Below are positions 37,452-49,379 of a stretch of 64,000 bases of DNA, in pieces. The position numbers and the translations under genes are program-made. The notes under the pieces were generated by a model that saw only the letters and a program-made list of their open reading frames with translations, was not told the origin of the DNA and ran no database searches. Origin of the DNA: Diprion similis (lineage: Eukaryota; Arthropoda; Insecta; Hymenoptera; Diprionidae); NCBI RefSeq assembly GCF_021155765.1, contig NC_060106.1:18068031-18132030 (forward strand). The letters run 5' to 3'. Position 1 is the stretch's first letter, and the number at the start of each line of letters is the position of its first letter.

Positions 37452-37810
37452 TCGTACCATAGTTATTTTTCATATGCTGTGCCAAGGTATAAGATAATTA
37501 TTGTTAATATTAAATACTTACATATTACATGATAAATATATATTGCTATGACACCGTAATTATTTAAACCGTACATAATAATGATGAGTATAGATAAATA
37601 AATAAATAAATAATAATAGTAATAATTATGATGATTAATCGTGTCTATAATAATAATGAGAATAAGAATAAAAATAATAAATATTGTAATAATAATCATA
37701 ACAACAACAATAATAATAGAGTTTTTATCTAGGAATATAATTTATATATATATATATATATACAGAGATAAAAGGTATAAATTATATACATATATATGTA
37801 TATATATTAT
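36840..37810. repeat. AAT/AAC/TA microsatellite cluster
   Basis: A dense set of short runs: AAT and AAC units at about 36848-36891, AAT at 37282-37332, AAT at about 37421-37452, AAAT at about 37593-37612, more AAT units to about 37720, and TA at about 37740-37762. Nothing here looks protein-coding. Confidence 0.8.
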
Positions 37811-40354
37811 ATTATATATGTAAAAAAAGTTATAATCTCTCCGAGGAATGAGTGTTCACAAGCTAGATCGTTGTTCTAAAATAAGCTATAGCTATCGCGG
37901 CATGATAATAATTATTTAACTTTTAGAAACTGAAGAAAAATGTACACATATATATAAATATACATATATGCATAAAATGTCTAGCTAGGTATGTATATGT
38001 ATGTATATATGAATACATCAAATGATAGTATCTATTCAATATTCTATGTAAAACTGTACGCAGACATTACAATTCCACTGGAACTATAATTATACATATA
38101 ACTAAACTAAGTTTAATTCGTTGAGCAGAATAAAAATTAGTTACTCCTGAAAAAAAAAATCCGATCAACCGGCCATATTCGTTGATTTTAAATTGAATCA
38201 ATGACGTCCGAAATGTCAAAAAGATACGTTCGCTTTATGAGATGTAGTTGAGAACGGTGGTACGATGTTGGCTGATTCAAAATCGTCGAAATTTGTATTT
38301 CCGTTGCCTTTTTAATTTTTACTTTTGTACCTCATGTGAAAGTCATTCGTCACTTGGCAAGAAATTTTCAAAAATACGTAAACGCATTCCGCAAATTGTA
38401 ATTGTTGAAAGATAAAGTGAAGAGAAGAAAACAAAAACGGAATCAAAAATCACTGTATTATGTCACACAAACAATCATTGCACCGTTAAACTTTCCTCGA
38501 ATATTCACTTCCTCCGCACCTAATCTTTATTATTACTCTATAAATTCTTGTAAAGTCTAAAAGTGTTTTGCTCATTGTTATAATCCTACTTATTATACGA
38601 CCCGGTACAGGGTCTAGAATATAATAGCACTTCGTACCATTTATTCGCGATAAGATATTTCATTAAACTCGTTTGCGGAAACGATGCGAAGATAGTAAGA
38701 TAGTAGCTATATATACATCTTACTTGTTAAATCTGCTTTTTATTCCCTTTTCTGCTACGTTGATCCATTAAATATCTAGTCTACAGACTCTTGGAAGTAT
38801 CAGGCGACCGCTTAAAACATTTAAACTCAATTTTAACGCACGTAAGAATCGTTTGTAATTATCACTCGGTTTACACAAAATTAACTTCCCAATTATTCGA
38901 ATGCCGATCAATTCCTGGACTGTTTCCTCTAGATTTTCATGAGATTTTTATCAATGACAATCATCAGTTTACTTTCGCGCTCATACGAGAAATCGCATTT
39001 TACATTCGAATCTTTCCAAATTCGTATAACATTTTTTCAACTTTTTTTCATCGCCACTCACGTTCGCAATCAATACTGTTATATTTATAATAATATATTT
39101 TACAGTCGCCATCGGCTGATTAGAAACTGCTTCTTGCATTTTGATTATTCTTATTTCACTCTTGGAATCCTCGCGATTCTTTTTAATATCTAATACCTAA
39201 TATTATCCGGATCCGAATTATTTTCATCAATTATTGGTAAAAGTGAGAATTTTCACACGTTCTTAACTCTGCTTTGTACACACATACGTTACGTAAACTA
39301 AAATTTTACAGCCGTAGTAGCTTCTCCGTAATTCTACTATCCCACCAAAATGCTCATTCCCTCATTCATTAATTAACACACGCAGTTATTACATAGATAA
39401 ATTAATATATTATTAATAAAAAAAAAAAAAATATATATATATATACGTATATATATTACATGTATTATATATATAAAAAAATAGATATTATTTCACTTTT
39501 GTATGAAGGACTTTTCCATTATTATTGTTACATTATAATTATAATAAAAACTAATAATATTAGGTTTAAAGGTTGAGTGCCTTCTGTAATCTAAAATACT
39601 GTATACTTTGTACTATATTTCGTGTTCGTTATGAATTCAGATGTAAATACAATTTTAAACATGTATAATGACACAAATTTTTCTCTCATTTCGTAGCTAC
39701 ACCAGATTTTTTATACCGCTCAAAGAAACCTCCTTATATTCCAAAGGGTGGATCAAAGGCTTTTATCCAATCTATAATTTAGGTAAGTACGTTTATCCTC
39801 TGCAGCACTATTACGTATAATTTTATTGAAAACTCAAGTTAAAAATCAGTTGCTATTTAAAATTATATATTCTATTTCTTTTTCTTATATTTAAATCGTC
39901 GTTTGTTGAAAATCAGCTACAGAATTTACATTTCCGTAGAATTTATCGATCTGCACTGAAAATACCACTCCAAAATTTCTACCCCTGGGGAGCAGAAGAA
40001 TTATTGCCAACCAGTGAGAAAACGAGAGAAGATAAGAAAGAAAAATATATATATTATATACGTTTGAAGAAGTAAATAATTTTCAGAGTGACAACTTCAC
40101 GCACGTTTGTTATTGAGCGATTTATTTCACATCGGAAAATTTTACTGCTGCTGCTGCGGAAACTCGAACGTGGTAAATTACACTGTGCGGTAAAGGCTGA
40201 AAATTGCACACCTTGTTCCACCAATATTCCCCCCTTCACAAAGGGAGTCAAATTGACTGTCGTATATAATGTCAGGGTGAGGTAAACCGCCGCGCGAATA
40301 CTGCGCCGTCTTTCGTCCTCGGAATACTTTAGCAAGTTGCAGAGTAGGGGAGTA

Positions 40355-40879
40355 GAGTGTTTCAAAAAAAAATAATTTGCGATTTTTCACCATGGCATTC
40401 CATAATAAGTTTGTTCAGGTTACAAAAAAGATTCCGTCGAAAGATAAGCGTTCTACGTTATGTGGAAGATCACGGTCAGTTGATTTTTCACTTTTATACA
40501 TTTTTCTAAATTTATGAAGAATTGTGAATAGAATACTTTTTATTGCTTACAGCAATCATAATATCAATTTATGTCACAAAGTTGATCCACACTTGTAATA
40601 TCAAGTATCCAGTCGATGTTTGAAAAGTGTATCTAACGACTTTTTCATTATCAATTCAATCGCATAAAATAGTTATAATTCGACATGAACTCTGAACTTT
40701 TAATTTAGGGGAACAAGATTCCCGATTGACATATGATCGTTGGATCAGGATCGTGATCTATGGGTTGAATATAAAAGTCAGGAAAGAATTAACAATTGAA
40801 GTGCAACAACGTGCTTTTTCACAGATTCAAATGGGATGCTACGGTGCAAAATCGCAAAATATTTTTTTCTGAAACACCC
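40355..40879. mobile_element. MITE with terminal inverted repeats and TA target duplication
   Basis: The left end GAGTGTTTCA and the right end GAAACACCC are inverted copies. The match extends about 45 bases with scattered mismatches, including a shared TTTGCGATTTT and a CACC...GCAT.CCAT block. TA flanks both ends (40353-40354 and 40880-40881), as for the Tc1/mariner/IS630 superfamily. The 525-base interior has no transposase frame, so it is non-autonomous. Confidence 0.75.
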
Positions 40880-42599
40880 TAATATATATAATAATAACGG
40901 TTATGTCGCTACTGCGGTGGTTACGCGTAGTCGTATGCTTTCTTGTTTACTATACCTAATCAGAGTTGTTTTGGAAGCCTTTGCATTCAAACTCGCTCAT
41001 GGGCTGGCACATTGACAGCCGTGTGTACTTTGCGCTTTCCACTCGCCCCACAGAATTTGGCAGAAGTCAAATCCCGGCCGGATAGAAGGCGAGACAGAAA
41101 CTATACAGCAGCGAGGAGTTTGCTTGTGTCAATTTGACTCAGTAAATGGAAAGCAAACCCGAGTTGGGTCCTTCCGACGAAGTTTGAATTAGGTTCTTGG
41201 ATATTCATGCGCGGGAAATACCGGACGAATTCCTTCGCCGCAATCTTGGAATGAGAAATCTGGGTTAATCCGAGAAGTAGGTGTACGTACGATACGGACA
41301 TGGCAGGCATCACCGAGGATTACATTGATCCGCAAGCGTTTCTAAGGATTCCGTCCTGCGACGCATTTGCATTATACATTCAGACTGTCACTTACAATCA
41401 GTATTATACAACCAATGCTGAAAAGTATCCGCAACTTGCGATTCTTGCCATTCTCACTCCAGCGTCGTCTCTTGTCACATAAATGCTTAATGATGACCAA
41501 TTTTTATTAGATATTTAACCAGAACTGCACAGCTGTAAAAAGTAAACTACGGTACCTTCGATACAATTTAACCCGTAGCCCGTATCTGTAAGAATTAATT
41601 AAAGTCGGTAGTTTATCCTCATTTCGTAAGCATGCATTAGTTAACCACACGTGACTGCAATGAGTATTTAAATGTCAGCTGGCATCCTGCTGGTAAAGTA
41701 AAGAATCCGGAAGTTGTCAAATATCGGTGGCAGAGAACTCTGGAAGTACGGAGGTTACAATTGAAATGCCTTCCGGTTTGAAAAAGCGACTTTTACTGGA
41801 TTTAGGTAACCGTAATTTGGAGACAATGACGCTGTAATAAATGACAGTAAATGAGTGAAGTAGCCTGCCATCGTAATCGGTGGTCACGCAAGGGAAAGTG
41901 ATTTTCATAATGGACCCTCTTACATATTCACAGCAGTCAAGCAACTGGATGCGAGGGGTTTTACCAGACATCTGACCGCGGCATAGAATTTAAATGAACA
42001 AATTAGTGTTCTCTCAAAGCTAAATTTTTGCGGCAAACCGATTTGCGGAACGTCGAAATTTTCACCACGCAAGTTGAGTAAATTTTATTTTTTTAAAGCT
42101 CTTTTTTCAATTGGACATCGATAAAAACCTACTGTTCAAAAGTATTCAAACTGATGACGGTGATGGGATTGTGCAAATATAGCTACGTACAAAAACATTC
42201 GTTCGTCGTCGTCGGTGTCTGTGCAGTGAGTGCATAAATAAAACGGTGAAATTAAATAGCGCAGTAGAAATGTCAAATATTTGATTTAGAGCGCATTACC
42301 ATACAGTGTGTGAGTTTGAAATGGTCGCAGTGAGAATCTGCACTGCAGCTGATTAAAACGCAAAACGAAAGAAACGAGGAAAAAGTATAGTATACCGTAT
42401 TACGTATATGTAATAAACATGAAAATATTTTCTCGGTAGAATCCAATAGAAGAAAAACAACTATCAGATACTTTATTCAAAAGCTAAAAAAAGAAAAAAT
42501 AGATAATCGTGGGCTTCAGTAATCGATACATGATAACCAAGAGCGAAGACGCGTCGAGCGTTGCATGACTAGGTCCGGTCGTAACTTGGGGGAGGAATT

Positions 42600-42891
42600 T
42601 TCCGAGCCAACGGTAGCTGGCCATTGGCCGGTGATTGGCGGAGGGTAAAATAGCGTGGACAAAGCGGCGAACCCTGGGAGCGGGAGAAGTCGGCGAGGCG
42701 GCATTCGAGGGTCGAGTTATGCCGGGTGAGGATTGAGGAGAAGCTGTAGGAGTGTCGCGAGTATCATCGGCAGCAGTCGCTTCTGCGGGGCAATTTGTCC
42801 GTCGAGTGCGCGTTAATCAATACGGGACCAGTCCGTAGAAATTCCGTTTTCCAGCCGCGACCTCTGACCTGCAGGATAAGACAGGAGAGCA
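42600..42891 (+). promoter_or_regulatory. Putative IMPDH promoter and 5' UTR
   Basis: Two inverted CCAAT boxes (ATTGG at 42623-42627 and 42634-42638) lie about 260 bases before the IMPDH start codon, in a GC-rich island that begins abruptly after AT-rich DNA. No TATA box is evident, as in many housekeeping promoters. A GTGAGG donor at 42726 and a TGCAG acceptor ending at 42874 could define a 149-base 5' UTR intron. Both boundaries are inferred. Confidence 0.45.
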
Positions 42892-44454
42892 ATGGCTGAC
42901 TACGTGTTCGACGCCACGAGGCAGGACGTCCCTGAAGATGGGCTGACCGCCGAACAGCTTTTCGCCGCTGGCGACGGCCTGACCTACAACGACTTCATCA
43001 TCCTCCCCGGGTACATCGACTTCACCGCGGACCAGGTCGACCTTTCGTCCCCGTTGACCAGGGGGATCACCCTGAAGGCTCCGTTGGTATCAACGCCTAT
43101 GGATACGGTGACGGAGTCGGACATGGCCATCGCCATGGCGCTCTCCGGCGGCATTGGGATCATACACCACAATTGTTCGCCCGAGTACCAAGCGACGGAG
43201 GTGCAGAAGGTGAAGAAGTACAAGCACGGATTCATACGGGACCCGGTCGTTCTGTCGCCTGATCATACGGTGGCCGATGTGCTGAGGGTCAAGGCGACGC
43301 ACGGGTTCTCCGGGGTGCCGATAACGGAGAGTGGGAAGATCGGGAGTCGGCTGGTCGGCATCGTGACCTCTAAGGACATCGACTTCATGGAGGACGTTGC
43401 GACTCAGCAGGGCGAGAGACTGGAGAGCGTGATGACCAGATTGAAGGACCTGATCACCGCGCCCGCTGGAGTTACTCTTCAGGAGGCCAACTCCATCCTG
43501 GAGATGTCGAAGAAGGGGAAACTCCCGATAGTCAACGAGGGTGGCGAGCTCGTGTTCCTGATGGCACGGACTGACCTCAAAAAGAACAGGAGCTACCCGA
43601 ACGCCAGTAAGGATGAGAACAAGCAGCTGCTTGTCGGCGCCGCGATCGGATCGAGGGACGAAGACAAAGAGAGACTCAAGTGCCTCGCTTCGGCCGGGGT
43701 GGACGTTGTCGTCCTCGACTCTTCCCAAGGGAACTCAAAATTCCAAATCGAAATGCTGAGGTACGTAAAATCCGCGTATCCAGAGCTCGAGGTCATCGCT
43801 GGGAATGTCGTCACCTGCGCCCAGGCAAAGAACCTGATCGAGGCTGGAGCCGACGGACTAAGAGTAGGGATGGGCTCGGGCTCGATCTGCATCACCCAGG
43901 AGGTGATGGCCGCCGGTAGGCCGCAGGCTACCGCCGTCTACAAGGTTTCGGAGTACGCGAAGAGGTTCGGGGTCCCGGTTATCGCCGACGGAGGGATCCA
44001 GTCCATTGGGCACATCATCAAGGGCCTTTGTCTCGGCGCGAGCACAGTGATGATGGGATCCCTACTCGCCGGAACCTCCGAGGCACCTGGAGAATACTTC
44101 TTCAGCGATGGAGTCCGGCTGAAAAAATACCGGGGAATGGGCTCCCTGGAAGCCATGGAGCGTCGGGACACCAGGGGATCTGCAATGGACAGGTACTACC
44201 ACAACGAGATGGACAAGCTGAGGGTCGCTCAGGGTGTCAGCGGGTCCATCGTCGACAAGGGTTCTGTCCTCAAGTTTTTGCCCTACCTGCAATGCGGGAT
44301 CAAACACGGCTGCCAGGACATTGGTGCCAGGTCTGTTTCCGCCTTGAGATCGATGATGTACAACGGGGAGATCAGGTTCGAAAGGAGAACCCAGTCTGCG
44401 CAGCTTGAGGGCAATGTTCATGGTCTCTTCTCGCACGAGAAGCGAATCTTCTAG
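42892..44454 (+). CDS. Impdh: Inosine-5'-monophosphate dehydrogenase, intronless
   Basis: Oxidises IMP to XMP with NAD+, the rate-limiting step of guanine nucleotide synthesis; cytosolic tetramer. The 520-residue frame is uninterrupted and aligns end to end with animal IMPDH (human IMPDH2 has 514). The N-terminal DGLTAEQLF and GDGLTYNDF are followed by a CBS/Bateman module at about residues 110-235, then the catalytic barrel. The catalytic Cys333 is in [11 protein letters not shown], the substrate loop has VIADGGIQ, and the flap Arg434-Tyr435 lies before VAQGVSG. The C-terminus HEKRIF matches the family end. The start ATG follows GAGCA and is the family's usual MADY start. The fly orthologue is raspberry (ras). 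The lack of introns and strong GC bias stand out from the intron-rich genes nearby. Confidence 0.97.
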   Translation: MADYVFDATRQDVPEDGLTAEQLFAAGDGLTYNDFIILPGYIDFTADQVDLSSPLTRGITLKAPLVSTPMDTVTESDMAIAMALSGGIGIIHHNCSPEYQATEVQKVKKYKHGFIRDPVVLSPDHTVADVLRVKATHGFSGVPITESGKIGSRLVGIVTSKDIDFMEDVATQQGERLESVMTRLKDLITAPAGVTLQEANSILEMSKKGKLPIVNEGGELVFLMARTDLKKNRSYPNASKDENKQLLVGAAIGSRDEDKERLKCLASAGVDVVVLDSSQGNSKFQIEMLRYVKSAYPELEVIAGNVVTCAQAKNLIEAGADGLRVGMGSGSICITQEVMAAGRPQATAVYKVSEYAKRFGVPVIADGGIQSIGHIIKGLCLGASTVMMGSLLAGTSEAPGEYFFSDGVRLKKYRGMGSLEAMERRDTRGSAMDRYYHNEMDKLRVAQGVSGSIVDKGSVLKFLPYLQCGIKHGCQDIGARSVSALRSMMYNGEIRFERRTQSAQLEGNVHGLFSHEKRIF

Positions 44455-44843
44455 ACCTTTTTATCAGTGCCAAATATCAAAGTCATGCATGAAACTTTGT
44501 GGCGAACGCGGAAACATGCATGTAGAATTGATTGATCCTGCGTATCGGTTGCAGTCTTCACTCAAGTTGTGGAGAAAATTATTAGTCGATATATTTCATC
44601 AGCGAGTACTAACGGCGGTACGAAGCCAACATGGCCGCCGTTTACACACTTGCGATTTTATTCCGAGTTCACGATCACTTTCAGCAGTCAACGGTAATAG
44701 AGAAACATTGAAAGCGAAAGAAAATTCGGCATAAATAGTTTACATGTGATTTTAACTTTGATGAAAGCTTAACAATTGAGATTTTAACTCGTGAAATTTA
44801 CTCATATACGTGCGTGGTCACGTGTTGCCTACAATTTGTTCTT

Positions 44844-44849
44844 AATAAA
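44844..44849 (+). terminator. Polyadenylation signal AATAAA for IMPDH
   Basis: First canonical hexamer after the IMPDH stop codon on the plus strand. Use is inferred from position. Confidence 0.45.
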
Positions 44850-46473
44850 TGTGAAACTAGTTGTTTTTCTGGTCATATCTTGAATATTTTTACATCAAAT
44901 TGAATTTCATGTCATTTTTACAAGAGAAAAAATGCCGAAGTATTTTGTACTGAAAATTTTTATTCATATCTCGTTTTCCATTGTTAATAATCTTATTGTA
45001 ATACTGACCGGTCATCACATATGACGTCCATTGCTAGAATTGCTATTCTATCAGACCGTGCATAGAGTGTAACCGTTATTAATGACATGATAATATGTAA
45101 CTATGTTCAAGCCTAAACCTGAAATGTACCTGCATTAATATTAAACAGATATCGTGTCAAAACATAGCATCGGTGCTGACAATGAGTGCACCATATATTT
45201 TACACAATTGTAATCAAACGCGTACGCGGAATTCTCCCATTCTATAGGTATGCATACGTGTAAACTGTAAGTACCAACAATAAAAATATTGAACGATTGT
45301 TTGCAACTCACGTACTAGCGTGATTCACCATTTTAGGATAAACGAATGCATAAACTCATATAGTTTCAGAATTAACCAAATGATTCACTATAATGAAATG
45401 ATCAAATTATTATGTTATTACTTTGTCAATGAGATAATCGTTTCGTTTTTCAACGGGATGAATATTTTTCGATGCACCATAACAGGATTGTCTGCACATT
45501 GGATCAAACTGTCATCATGCGTACACGCTACACCATTTTTTATAACTGAAGTTGGGGGCTGTTTGTAGGAGTGGGCAATAATGACTCAAAAGTTTAAACA
45601 TTTGTACTGATCTAGGTTCATCGGCAAAGATGAAAATTTATGCGTTTAGAAAATGATGACTTGTCACAGATGGATGACTCGACGAACCCTATGAATATGA
45701 ATAAATTCTTAGAAGACTCAAACAATCAACAATTAATTATTGAGTGTTTAAATTACAATTGAAAAACAAATGACTAGTAACCACCAATGCAATAAACAGA
45801 AGATTAAAATTCTGTGACAAAAGCAGATTAAATTACATTATCCAAACTTGACAATAATAAAGAAACATTGCTTGGTTAGATTTAAAGTTTATTACAAAAT
45901 TAATGACGTTTTAAATCTTGTAAGATGATTACAAAACGCTAAATATTATTCGATTTACGAGGTTTAGGATTTTTCCTTGCAGATGATTTGCGAAGTAAAT
46001 AATAATAAACATTCGTAACAAATCTTAATGAATTTTCATTTCAGTCGTCAGTGTAAAAGTCTGCTTTCTTTTTCGTTCTCTTTCTTCAGTGCGCAAGGGG
46101 AAAAATTTGTTGAAAGTTTTTTTTAAATATATGAATGATTCACTTGAATGTTATTGTTTGCTTAGATGATAACAAAGTTTAATGCTTAACGTTACAATTG
46201 AAAGCAACTTTATTAATCACCAAGTTTTTGTAATCTGCGGAGTGCCAGACAGCGTTGAAGTTCTCATATTGATCACATTGTGATGCAATGATTAACATTA
46301 TCAATTAACAGATCCCTAATCTAAGCATCACTGTCGGTAAATCTTCAGAATAAACTCTGTCCAGAACGTTGAGGTGATTGAGAATATCTTTCCACGTGAT
46401 ATCATCGTTACACAATGTCTCGATTACAGTCAAAGTTTATGGATAGAAACACGCGGAAATAATTCATTCCTCA

Positions 46474-46479
46474 TTTATT
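46474..46479 (-). terminator. Polyadenylation signal AATAAA for Ulp1
   Basis: AATAAA on the minus strand, about 67 bases after the Ulp1 stop. A second copy lies at 46209-46214. Use is inferred from position. Confidence 0.4.
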
Positions 46480-46545
46480 CACCTCAGTATCGCAGATTCG
46501 GGAGCTTTTTCAACTCACAGCAGTTCCTCAAAATAGATACTTTAG

Positions 46546-48300
46546 TTATAAAAGTTTAGATTTAAGTATTTCATATACCATTTTGTTGCGGAAATACGGC
46601 ATGTCCTTCTGACTGAAAGTCAGTCTCTTGTTGGCACACAAGTACTCGGCAAACATGCATGAAAATACTCCGCAATCGCTACCGTTCATCTGCTGGGGTA
46701 TATCTTTGACATTCTCTAATTTCCAGCCCGTCATATTGTAAGGCTGCTTCTTTTTGTCCAAACTCTCATCTTGGAGATATTGTTTCAAAGCATTGAGGCA
46801 CTTAAGATTACTCCCACCCATACTGTCGAAGTAACGAATAGTTTTGTCCCTAAAATCGACGATTGACATGCACCAATGCATTCCAAGATGTATAGGAACG
46901 ACGAGCATTTCTTTTGAGAATATATCAACCTTCCGTGTCCATCGTTTCAGCGACGAGTGCCCCCCGGAAAGTAGTTTTGGGTAGAAAAATGTATTCATCA
47001 CGTGAACTTTAGGGAAATTCCCACCACTGTTCCCCCGAACGATCAATAAATTCATGTAAAAGTTGATTACTTCGTCGTTCAGCCAGTTCAAGCCAGATAG
47101 GGTGTGAATGTCTTTCCTCGTAATCTGAAGCCCAAAGCCTTCGACCAGAACCTGATTCGGTGGGTGAGGAATGAGGGCATGCTTGATTTCTTGGAGCATT
47201 TCGTTCGTAAGACTTGGGAGTGGTTCATCTTCCGGTTCTTCTGTATCGTCGAGAATTGGTTCGCATAGCCTCAATGAACGGTGGAACTGTTCTTCAAGTA
47301 CAGCTTCTCTGGTCAGTCGGTTATGCTTGGCAAGAAGATCCTTCTCTCTCTTCAGCTCTTCGGCCTGCTTCTGACATTCTTGAATGCGTGCATCATAACG
47401 TTTTGAAACTTCTGAGACATAATCGTTTTTTAGAACTGCTTTCGATCCGAGTAAGTCTCGCAGTGTGTTCGTGGTGGTGTTTTTATGACCAAAGGATTGT
47501 CGAGTGATGTTCGAACGATAAAGAGGCAAAGAAGTTTCATGTGTGGTCACATTACCCAGTTCCATGGATTTTCTATGATTTCGATCATGTTCGACAATCT
47601 TTGTCTCTGGGACGGTATTTCTATCCTTGAAATCAGTAGGCCTATACCACGAAGAACTTGAGGTAGGAAAAAGCAGCTTGGTTGATTTGCCCGGCGTCTG
47701 CCTTTGGCACGGTTTGTACTTTTCCGAATGTATCAATTCTGTAGGATCTTTCGCACATCCTTTTGCCTTGGTAAATTTAGTCACGTCGATTTCCTGTATT
47801 CTGGCTGGAATATAATTCTGCAGTATCTCTCCATACTGCTTTTTCTCTCGTAACAAAGATGTCTTTGCCAACGTTGACATCCCGCTGTCTGTAAATTTGC
47901 TAACGTTTGGATTGCTATTCTTTGCAAACCGGTCATTCCCAGAACCATTGCATTTTGCGGAGTGGGGAGTATACGCGTCTTTCTTGGGTGGCTTCATGCT
48001 TGTCGACAAGTTTGTAGAACTGAAACCTTCACGATTTTCGTTGTTGATTCCGTTTTGTAAGTTTTTGGTATATTTTGATTGATAAACTGATTCTGTAGAT
48101 ATTTTTACACTGCCGTCATCCTCGAGACCGTAATGATAGTCTCTGAGTTTAGTTTTGAGACTACCCATTTCGCGATCACGACACTGCTTTTTAATTGGTA
48201 TAAAATCTTCGCTCGGACTTGACGAATCAGGTATCTTTCTTTTCCGGCTGATTTCATCTGCATATCCGAAGAGCTTCTTGAAGTAATCGAACACAAACAT
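46546..48300 (-). CDS. Ulp1: SUMO-specific protease, Ulp1/SENP1 type (peptidase C48)
   Basis: Cysteine protease that matures SUMO precursors and removes SUMO from targets, generally at the nucleus or nuclear pore. The 584-residue frame is uninterrupted. The N-terminal half is low-complexity, with a basic RKRK at residues 19-22 that could be a nuclear localisation signal and a predicted coiled segment at about 290-340. The C-terminal C48 domain covers about residues 365-584. The catalytic triad is His475 (GMHWCMS), Asp492 (RYFDSMG) and Cys543 (NGSDCGVF), with oxyanion Gln536. Spacing matches SENP1 closely. The WLNDEVINFYM motif is also present. An upstream acceptor (exon start at 48417 on the minus strand) suggests a 5' UTR intron. 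The start Met is the first in frame. Confidence 0.94.
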   Translation of the reverse strand: MFVFDYFKKLFGYADEISRKRKIPDSSSPSEDFIPIKKQCRDREMGSLKTKLRDYHYGLEDDGSVKISTESVYQSKYTKNLQNGINNENREGFSSTNLSTSMKPPKKDAYTPHSAKCNGSGNDRFAKNSNPNVSKFTDSGMSTLAKTSLLREKKQYGEILQNYIPARIQEIDVTKFTKAKGCAKDPTELIHSEKYKPCQRQTPGKSTKLLFPTSSSSWYRPTDFKDRNTVPETKIVEHDRNHRKSMELGNVTTHETSLPLYRSNITRQSFGHKNTTTNTLRDLLGSKAVLKNDYVSEVSKRYDARIQECQKQAEELKREKDLLAKHNRLTREAVLEEQFHRSLRLCEPILDDTEEPEDEPLPSLTNEMLQEIKHALIPHPPNQVLVEGFGLQITRKDIHTLSGLNWLNDEVINFYMNLLIVRGNSGGNFPKVHVMNTFFYPKLLSGGHSSLKRWTRKVDIFSKEMLVVPIHLGMHWCMSIVDFRDKTIRYFDSMGGSNLKCLNALKQYLQDESLDKKKQPYNMTGWKLENVKDIPQQMNGSDCGVFSCMFAEYLCANKRLTFSQKDMPYFRNKMVYEILKSKLL

Positions 48301-48945
48301 AATGGCCAGTGATTTCGACAGGTGATAAATTCAAAAGCAAACTCTGTCTCTGTAGTATCAAGTCCATTCGGTATAATTTCACTCACGGCACTATGTCATT
48401 GGGAGACGGTCGTAGATCTGCAAATAAAAATACAGTGAGTTAATGAACGACAGCATATAATCGCAAAAAAATTTTACATGCACCACTTTAATATATTCCA
48501 AAACGCTTAAACCCCTTTTTCACACAGTTTGACCTTTCAAATTCACAGTTTTATTTTATAAAATAATTAAACAGTTTAAAGATATGAATTCTCCTTGCTT
48601 TTCAGCTTGCACCAAACGCTGATTCTCACCTTTTTCACTGTAGCGATGTGGCTCTTAGGTGACTCCAGAAAAATTTTTATTTAAGAAGCGCCAGGCACAG
48701 ATGAGTTTACCGCGTCGTATTAGCCATTGGAAGGAATATTTCACATGCTGAAAAACGAGTATTATCATTCCTGAGTTTTGTCGAGGATAAAAGAATTGCA
48801 TCTTCTTACAATCGAACTGCAAATGTTTCAGGACTTGTTTAGTATATACAAATAAGAAATTCGAGGAAATGTTTATACCCCTACCCTGAATTTTTTTTTA
48901 CATCGCGCTACATCAAGTAAGTTTAAGAAATGTGCAAGAAAGCAG

Positions 48946-48962
48946 CCTAACCTAACCTAACT
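48946..48962. repeat. Interstitial (CCTAA)n, telomere-like
   Basis: Three full CCTAA units plus CT, i.e. the insect telomere unit TTAGG on the minus strand. It is short enough to be chance or a promoter word. Confidence 0.6.
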
Positions 48963-49379
48963 TTTTAAGGAGCGTCAATCATCCGAAGAATCGCCCAATT
49001 CCAACATCTTTTCAGGTGAAGATCACAGCTGAAATTTCTGGGAGTAATAGTGGGAGAGAAGTAGACGAGAAGAGAAACTTACACACCAGCGATAATTGCT
49101 GTGGGCATCCTCAGTTTAGTCATGATAATCGCGACGACTGGAGTCGCGTAGATTTTCGACGTAAATACAGCGTATCGCGTCACGCCTGTGAAAGACGCAA
49201 GTTTGGATTTAAATAGAAGTTATGCACATAGTCGAAAAAGCATGTATATAGGAAAATTGTATTCTAATGCACTCCGCGTCAAGTGCAGGCTGTTAACCGA
49301 GCGGAAAGCCGAAATGCTACAAGATAAACACAGATAAGCGAGGCGTTTGCACTCGGCACTTGCGCCAAATAAACTACGA

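Larger units (their letters stand above)
34114..42891. other. Long AT-rich region between the Sidestep-like gene and IMPDH
   Basis: No gene was recognised. The first part may be the 3' UTR of the Sidestep-like gene, because the strand bias for A persists and neuronal transcripts often have long 3' UTRs, but this is inference. The region includes a GGATGT hexanucleotide run at 35628-35662, a dense AAT/AAC/TA repeat block at 36840-37810, an isolated exon-like segment at 39697-39782, a MITE at 40355-40879 and the IMPDH promoter at its end. Confidence 0.6.
44455..46545. other. Intergenic region between IMPDH and Ulp1 3' ends
   Basis: AT-rich and without a supportable gene. It holds the IMPDH 3' UTR, with a canonical AATAAA at 44844-44849 (390 bases after the stop), and the 3' end of the convergent Ulp1 gene. 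Confidence 0.6.

Noticed and set aside
43090-43728. 212-codon minus-strand frame inside IMPDH
   Set aside because: Antisense shadow of a highly conserved gene; His/Arg-rich product with no domain.
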